Both the position numbers and the translations under genes were made by a program. The notes beneath the pieces are model-generated. The model worked only from the letters and a program-made list of their open reading frames with translations. It did no database searches and was not told where the DNA came from. A DNA stretch of 7,906 nt, taken from assembly GCA_023418375.1 (NCBI GenBank), contig JAEZZV010000240.1, positions 1-7,906 on the forward strand, given 5' to 3'. Source of the stretch: Actinomycetes bacterium. Lineage in GTDB: Bacteria > Actinomycetota > Actinomycetes > Actinomycetales > Cellulomonadaceae. Positions 5,288-7,906 of this stretch are shown here, one piece after another (the stretch's first letter is position 1; every line of letters begins with the position of its first letter).

Positions 5288-6313
5288 GTGAACACGAACG
5301 CAGGGAGCGGGGCCGGCGTCATCGCGCGCGGGCTGGTGAAGCGGTACGGGAAGGTCACGGCGCTCGCCGGCGTGGACCTCGACGTCCCCCAGGGCACCGT
5401 GCTCGGGCTCCTGGGGCCCAACGGGGCGGGCAAGACGACCACCGTCCGCATCCTCAGCACGCTGCTCAGGCCCGACGAGGGGACCGCGTCCGTGGCGGGC
5501 GTCGACGTCGCGCGGCACCCACGGGAGGTGCGCCGCCGCATCGGCCTGTCGGGTCAGTACGCGGCCGTCGACGAGTACCTCACCGGGTACGAGAACCTCG
5601 TCATGATCGGGCGCCTCTACCACCTGGGTCGCGCGCAGGCGAAGGCCCGGGCCCGCGAGCTGCTCGCGCAGTTCCGGCTCGAGGACGCGGCGGACCGGGC
5701 CAGCCGCACCTACTCCGGCGGTATGCGGCGCCGGCTCGACCTCGCCGGCGCGCTCGTCGCCGACCCGCCCGTGCTCTTCCTCGACGAGCCGACGACGGGC
5801 CTCGACCCGCGCGGGCGCACCGAGATGTGGGAGGTCATCCAGGGCCTGGTGGCGCGCGGGACGACCCTCCTGCTCACCACCCAGTACCTGGAGGAGGCCG
5901 ACCGCCTCGCCGACACGATCGTCGTCATCGACCACGGGCGCGTGATCGCGCTGGGCACGGCCGACGAGCTCAAGGCCCAGGTCGGCGGCGACCGCCTCGA
6001 GGTCACGGTGCGCGACGGCGACCGGGTGGCCGAGGCCGCGACGCTGCTCGCCCCGATCGGCGTCGGCGAGCCGACCGTCGACGAGCACCGGCGCGCCGTC
6101 CTCCTGCCCGTGAGCGGCGGGTCCGCGGTCCTCACCGACGCGCTGCGCCGCCTGGACGCCGCGGGCGTGGTGATCGACGACGTCGGACTGCGCCGGCCGA
6201 CGCTCGACGACGTCTTCCTCGCCCTGACCGGACGCCCCGCTGAGGAGCACGAGGAGCCCGACGGCGACGGCGCCCCCGCCGCTCGCGCGGCGCAGAAGGA
6301 GACGGTCCGATGA
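5288..6313 (+). CDS. DrrA-family ABC exporter ATP-binding subunit
   Basis: A 341-residue ATPase that powers an ABC-2 exporter of the daunorubicin-resistance type. The ATPase core (about 10-235) has Walker A G-P-N-G-A-G-K-T-T (43-51), Q-loop Gln90, signature Y-S-G-G-M-R-R-R (142-149), Walker B V-L-F-L-D-E-P (162-168) and T-T-Q-Y-L-E-E-A-D. In that last motif Gln199 takes the usual H-loop histidine position, as in other DrrA proteins. The C-terminal family signature R-R-P-T-L-D-D-V-F-L-A-L-T-G follows near 300-315, then an acidic, alanine-rich tail. I chose GTG 5288 because the family N-terminus (V-I-A-R-G-L-V-K-R-Y-G) begins about ten residues later and a -10 box lies 7 nt before it; the frame is open further upstream, but that part overlaps the promoter and the dehydrogenase gene. 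It overlaps the permease gene by ATGA. The substrate is unknown. Confidence 0.93.
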   Translation: MNTNAGSGAGVIARGLVKRYGKVTALAGVDLDVPQGTVLGLLGPNGAGKTTTVRILSTLLRPDEGTASVAGVDVARHPREVRRRIGLSGQYAAVDEYLTGYENLVMIGRLYHLGRAQAKARARELLAQFRLEDAADRASRTYSGGMRRRLDLAGALVADPPVLFLDEPTTGLDPRGRTEMWEVIQGLVARGTTLLLTTQYLEEADRLADTIVVIDHGRVIALGTADELKAQVGGDRLEVTVRDGDRVAEAATLLAPIGVGEPTVDEHRRAVLLPVSGGSAVLTDALRRLDAAGVVIDDVGLRRPTLDDVFLALTGRPAEEHEEPDGDGAPAARAAQKETVR

Positions 6314-7125
6314 GGGTCCCCACGGTCATCGCCGACGCCGACGTCGTCGCGCGACGCAATCTCATCAAGATCAAGCGGGTCCCGGACCTGCTGGTCTTCA
6401 CCACGCTGCAGCCGATCATGTTCGTGCTGCTGTTCGCGTACGTGTTCGGCGGTGCGATCGGCGGCTCCCTGGCCGGGCAGTCGAGCCTGGCCTATCGCGA
6501 GTTCCTCATGGCCGGCATCTTCGCCCAGACCGTCGTCTTCGGCGCCACGATCACGGGCTACGCGCTCGCGGAGGACGTGCGCAAGGGCATCATCGACCGC
6601 TTCCGCTCGCTGCCGATGGCCCCGTCCGCCGTCCTGACCGGGCGCACCTTCAGCGACGTCATGAACAACGTGCTCGTGCTGATCGTGATGTCGCTGACCG
6701 GGCTCCTGGTCGGGTGGCGCATCCGCGGGTCGATCGGCGAGGCCGTGCTCGGCTACCTCGTGCTGCTGGCGTTCGCCTACGCGATCTCGTGGATCATGGC
6801 GTGGGTCGGGATGCTGGTGCCGAGCCCCGAGGTCGTCAACAACGCGGCGTTCATCATCATCTTCCCGCTGACGTTCATCGCGAACACCTTCGTGCCGTTG
6901 GAGACCCTGCCGGGCCCGCTGCAGACCTTCGCCGACTGGAACCCGGTGTCGTCGGTGACGCAGGCGGCCCGCGAGCTGTTCGGCAACGTGCCGCCGGGCA
7001 CCCCGGAGCCGACCAGCTGGGCGCTGCAGAACCCGGCGCTCTACACGTTCTTGTGGGCCGGGGTGATCCTGGTGATCTTCGTCCCGCTCGCGAACGCCCA
7101 GTACCGCCGCGCGGCCAGCCGCTGA
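6310..7125 (+). CDS. DrrB-family ABC-2 exporter permease
   Basis: A 271-residue inner-membrane protein that should dimerise and pair with the upstream ATPase to expel a lipophilic compound, or possibly a lipid. Six hydrophobic segments lie at about 26-48, 62-84, 117-137, 144-168, 178-198 and 244-264. Between the second and third is the cytoplasmic E-D-V-R-K-G-I-I-D-R-F-R-S-L-P-M-A-P stretch (88-105), the hallmark of this permease family and probable contact with the ATPase. The F-V-P-L-E-T-L-P and W-N-P-V-S motifs near 194-213, before the last helix, are also typical. Its ATG overlaps the ATPase stop as ATGA, and AAGGAG (6296-6301) lies 8 nt upstream, so the two are translationally coupled. 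No biosynthetic or regulator gene is adjacent within the window, so the cargo cannot be inferred. Confidence 0.93.
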   Translation: MRVPTVIADADVVARRNLIKIKRVPDLLVFTTLQPIMFVLLFAYVFGGAIGGSLAGQSSLAYREFLMAGIFAQTVVFGATITGYALAEDVRKGIIDRFRSLPMAPSAVLTGRTFSDVMNNVLVLIVMSLTGLLVGWRIRGSIGEAVLGYLVLLAFAYAISWIMAWVGMLVPSPEVVNNAAFIIIFPLTFIANTFVPLETLPGPLQTFADWNPVSSVTQAARELFGNVPPGTPEPTSWALQNPALYTFLWAGVILVIFVPLANAQYRRAASR

Positions 7126-7132
7126 CGCGGGC

Positions 7133-7169
7133 CTCGGCCGGCGAGGTCCTCCGGACCTTGCCGGCCGGG
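7133..7169. terminator. Terminator-like hairpin after the exporter operon
   Basis: GGCCGGCGAGGTCC (7136-7149) pairs with GGACCTTGCCGGCC (7153-7166) through one G-T wobble and a 3-nt loop. The stem extends outward to 7133/7169 with one more wobble, for 17 pairs. It starts 8 bases after the permease stop. It lies between convergent genes and has no T-run, so it may serve both strands. Confidence 0.75.
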
Positions 7170-7181
7170 CACGCCCTCCGG

Positions 7182-7223
7182 ACCTCAGCCGAGGGAGTCG
7201 TCACCTCAGCCGAGGTAGTCGTA
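7182..7223. repeat. 21-bp tandem duplication across the peptidase stop codon
   Basis: Two adjacent 21-base units, 7182-7202 and 7203-7223, share ACCTCAGCCGAGG and most of the following bases, differing only at unit positions 14 and 21. The right unit holds the last five codons and stop of the M15 peptidase; the left unit lies just after that stop. An 11-base copy of CCTCCGGACCT (7148-7158 and 7175-7185) links this stretch to the neighbouring hairpin. Confidence 0.8.
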
Positions 7224-7904
7224 GTGCCAGTACTCGGGGTTCCCGGGGTCGTTCGCGGCCAGGCTGTGCCAGCCGTAGGCCGGTCCGTTGGCGACGAGCC
7301 ACTCGTAGCGCGCGGACCCGAAGTCGTACGCGGCCCACTCCCACGTGTCGAACGCGGTTCCCCACCCGTGGTTCGACGTGCCCGGCTGGGCAGCCAGGCG
7401 GCCGTACAGCTCCCGGGCGCGCACCTGGTCGTCGTAGGACCGGTAGGACAGGTCGATGGCGATGTTCTCGCCGAACTGCGCCCGGAACGCGTCGTTGAGC
7501 CGCACCAGCGCCTCGGCGGCGTCGGTCCGCAGCCACTGCTGGTTCCCCCGGGAGTCGGCACACCAGCCGAGCGGGGTCATCGCCGACCGGGGGATGTGCC
7601 CGTTGCTGCCGTCGCCGTCCTCGGTGGGCACGGAGGTGAAGAGACCGCCCGTCTCGATCAACGGCTCGTAGGAGCCGGCGCCACCGCAGTCCGGCCCCGC
7701 ACCCGAGCGGTTGTCCGCCGCGCGCTGTGCGGCGGCGGCGGCGTCGGCCGCGGCTGCCTCCTGCTCCGCCCGCCACTCGGCCTGCGCGGCGCTCACGGCG
7801 GCCGTCGCGTCCACGACCGTCGCCGTGGCCGTCGCGAGGGTCGAGGTCTGCTCCGGCGTCGGGTCGTCGGGGTCGGCCGCCAGCAGCGCGCGTAGCGCGT
7901 CCAG
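7206..7904 (-). CDS. M15-family (VanY-like) D,D-carboxypeptidase, C-terminal part
   Basis: The last 232 residues of a gene whose 5' end lies beyond the right edge; the frame is open to the last bases of the window. The first 65 residues are Ala/Glu/Gln-rich and should be helical, perhaps a coiled coil. A linker with Cys73 follows, then the zinc peptidase domain from about residue 120. It contains S-Y-R-S-Y-D-D-Q (153-160), S-N-H-G-W-G-T-A-F-D (His179 and Asp186) and E-Y-W-H-Y-D-Y (Glu224, His227). These are the expected zinc ligands and catalytic Glu of M15B enzymes, which remove the terminal D-Ala from peptidoglycan peptides. It probably acts outside the membrane, but the export signal is not in the window. 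A GTG at 7814 is an unlikely true start because the helical region is already running upstream. The last codons and stop lie in a 21-bp tandem repeat. Confidence 0.88.
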   Translation of the reverse strand: MDALRALLAADPDDPTPEQTSTLATATATVVDATAAVSAAQAEWRAEQEAAAADAAAAAQRAADNRSGAGPDCGGAGSYEPLIETGGLFTSVPTEDGDGSNGHIPRSAMTPLGWCADSRGNQQWLRTDAAEALVRLNDAFRAQFGENIAIDLSYRSYDDQVRARELYGRLAAQPGTSNHGWGTAFDTWEWAAYDFGSARYEWLVANGPAYGWHSLAANDPGNPEYWHYDYLG

Positions 7905-7906
7905 GG

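Noticed and set aside
3795..5291. A 498-codon plus-strand open frame opposite the dehydrogenase
   Set aside because: It is a shadow frame: the minus strand has all the dehydrogenase motifs and a perfect ribosome site, whereas this product is low-complexity.
7148..7223. A CRISPR-like or mobile-element terminal repeat
   Set aside because: There are only two copies of each short repeat, adjacent or 27 bases apart, without spacers, a transposase or target duplications; simple local duplication explains them better.

Overview
The window is very GC-rich, its codons mostly end in G or C, and it carries a secreted family 6 cellulase. Together with a candidate CelR/CebR-type operator and actinobacterial-style leaderless promoters, this suggests a cellulolytic actinomycete, most likely near Cellulomonas or a related Micrococcales genus. 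That placement is inference from gene content and composition; no rRNA or other marker gene is present. It reads as ordinary chromosome. I see no rRNA, tRNA, insertion sequence, phage gene or CRISPR array.

Layout. (1) Positions 3-320, plus strand: the C-terminal end of a DUF488 protein cut by the window edge. (2) Positions 340-1503, minus strand: a pair read from right to left, a NYN-domain (PIN-like) putative ribonuclease followed by a four-helix DUF6328 membrane protein. The NYN gene appears to be transcribed as a leaderless mRNA. (3) Positions 1504-2111: a 608-base divergent intergenic region rich in dyads, holding a candidate CelR/CebR operator and a weak promoter for the cellulase. (4) Positions 2112-3719, plus: a secreted GH6 cellulase with a C-terminal CBM2. 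(5) A strong hairpin at 3731-3765 separates it from the convergent Glu/Leu/Phe/Val-type dehydrogenase (3771-5105, minus), probably glutamate dehydrogenase. (6) A 182-base divergent spacer leads into a DrrAB-type ABC exporter operon (5288-7125, plus), whose promoter carries an inverted repeat over the -10 box and whose first gene looks leaderless. (7) A second hairpin, then a convergent partial M15 (VanY-like) peptidase that runs off the right edge.

Working together: the clear functional units are the NYN-DUF6328 pair and the DrrA-DrrB exporter, whose genes overlap by ATGA. The cellulase and dehydrogenase are single genes, the cellulase probably induced by cello-oligosaccharides. I found no clearly new multi-gene system. 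The most distinctive signals are small: the cellulase operator, the operator-like dyad at the exporter promoter, the dyad cluster at 1581-1697, and a 21-bp tandem duplication spanning the peptidase stop codon.
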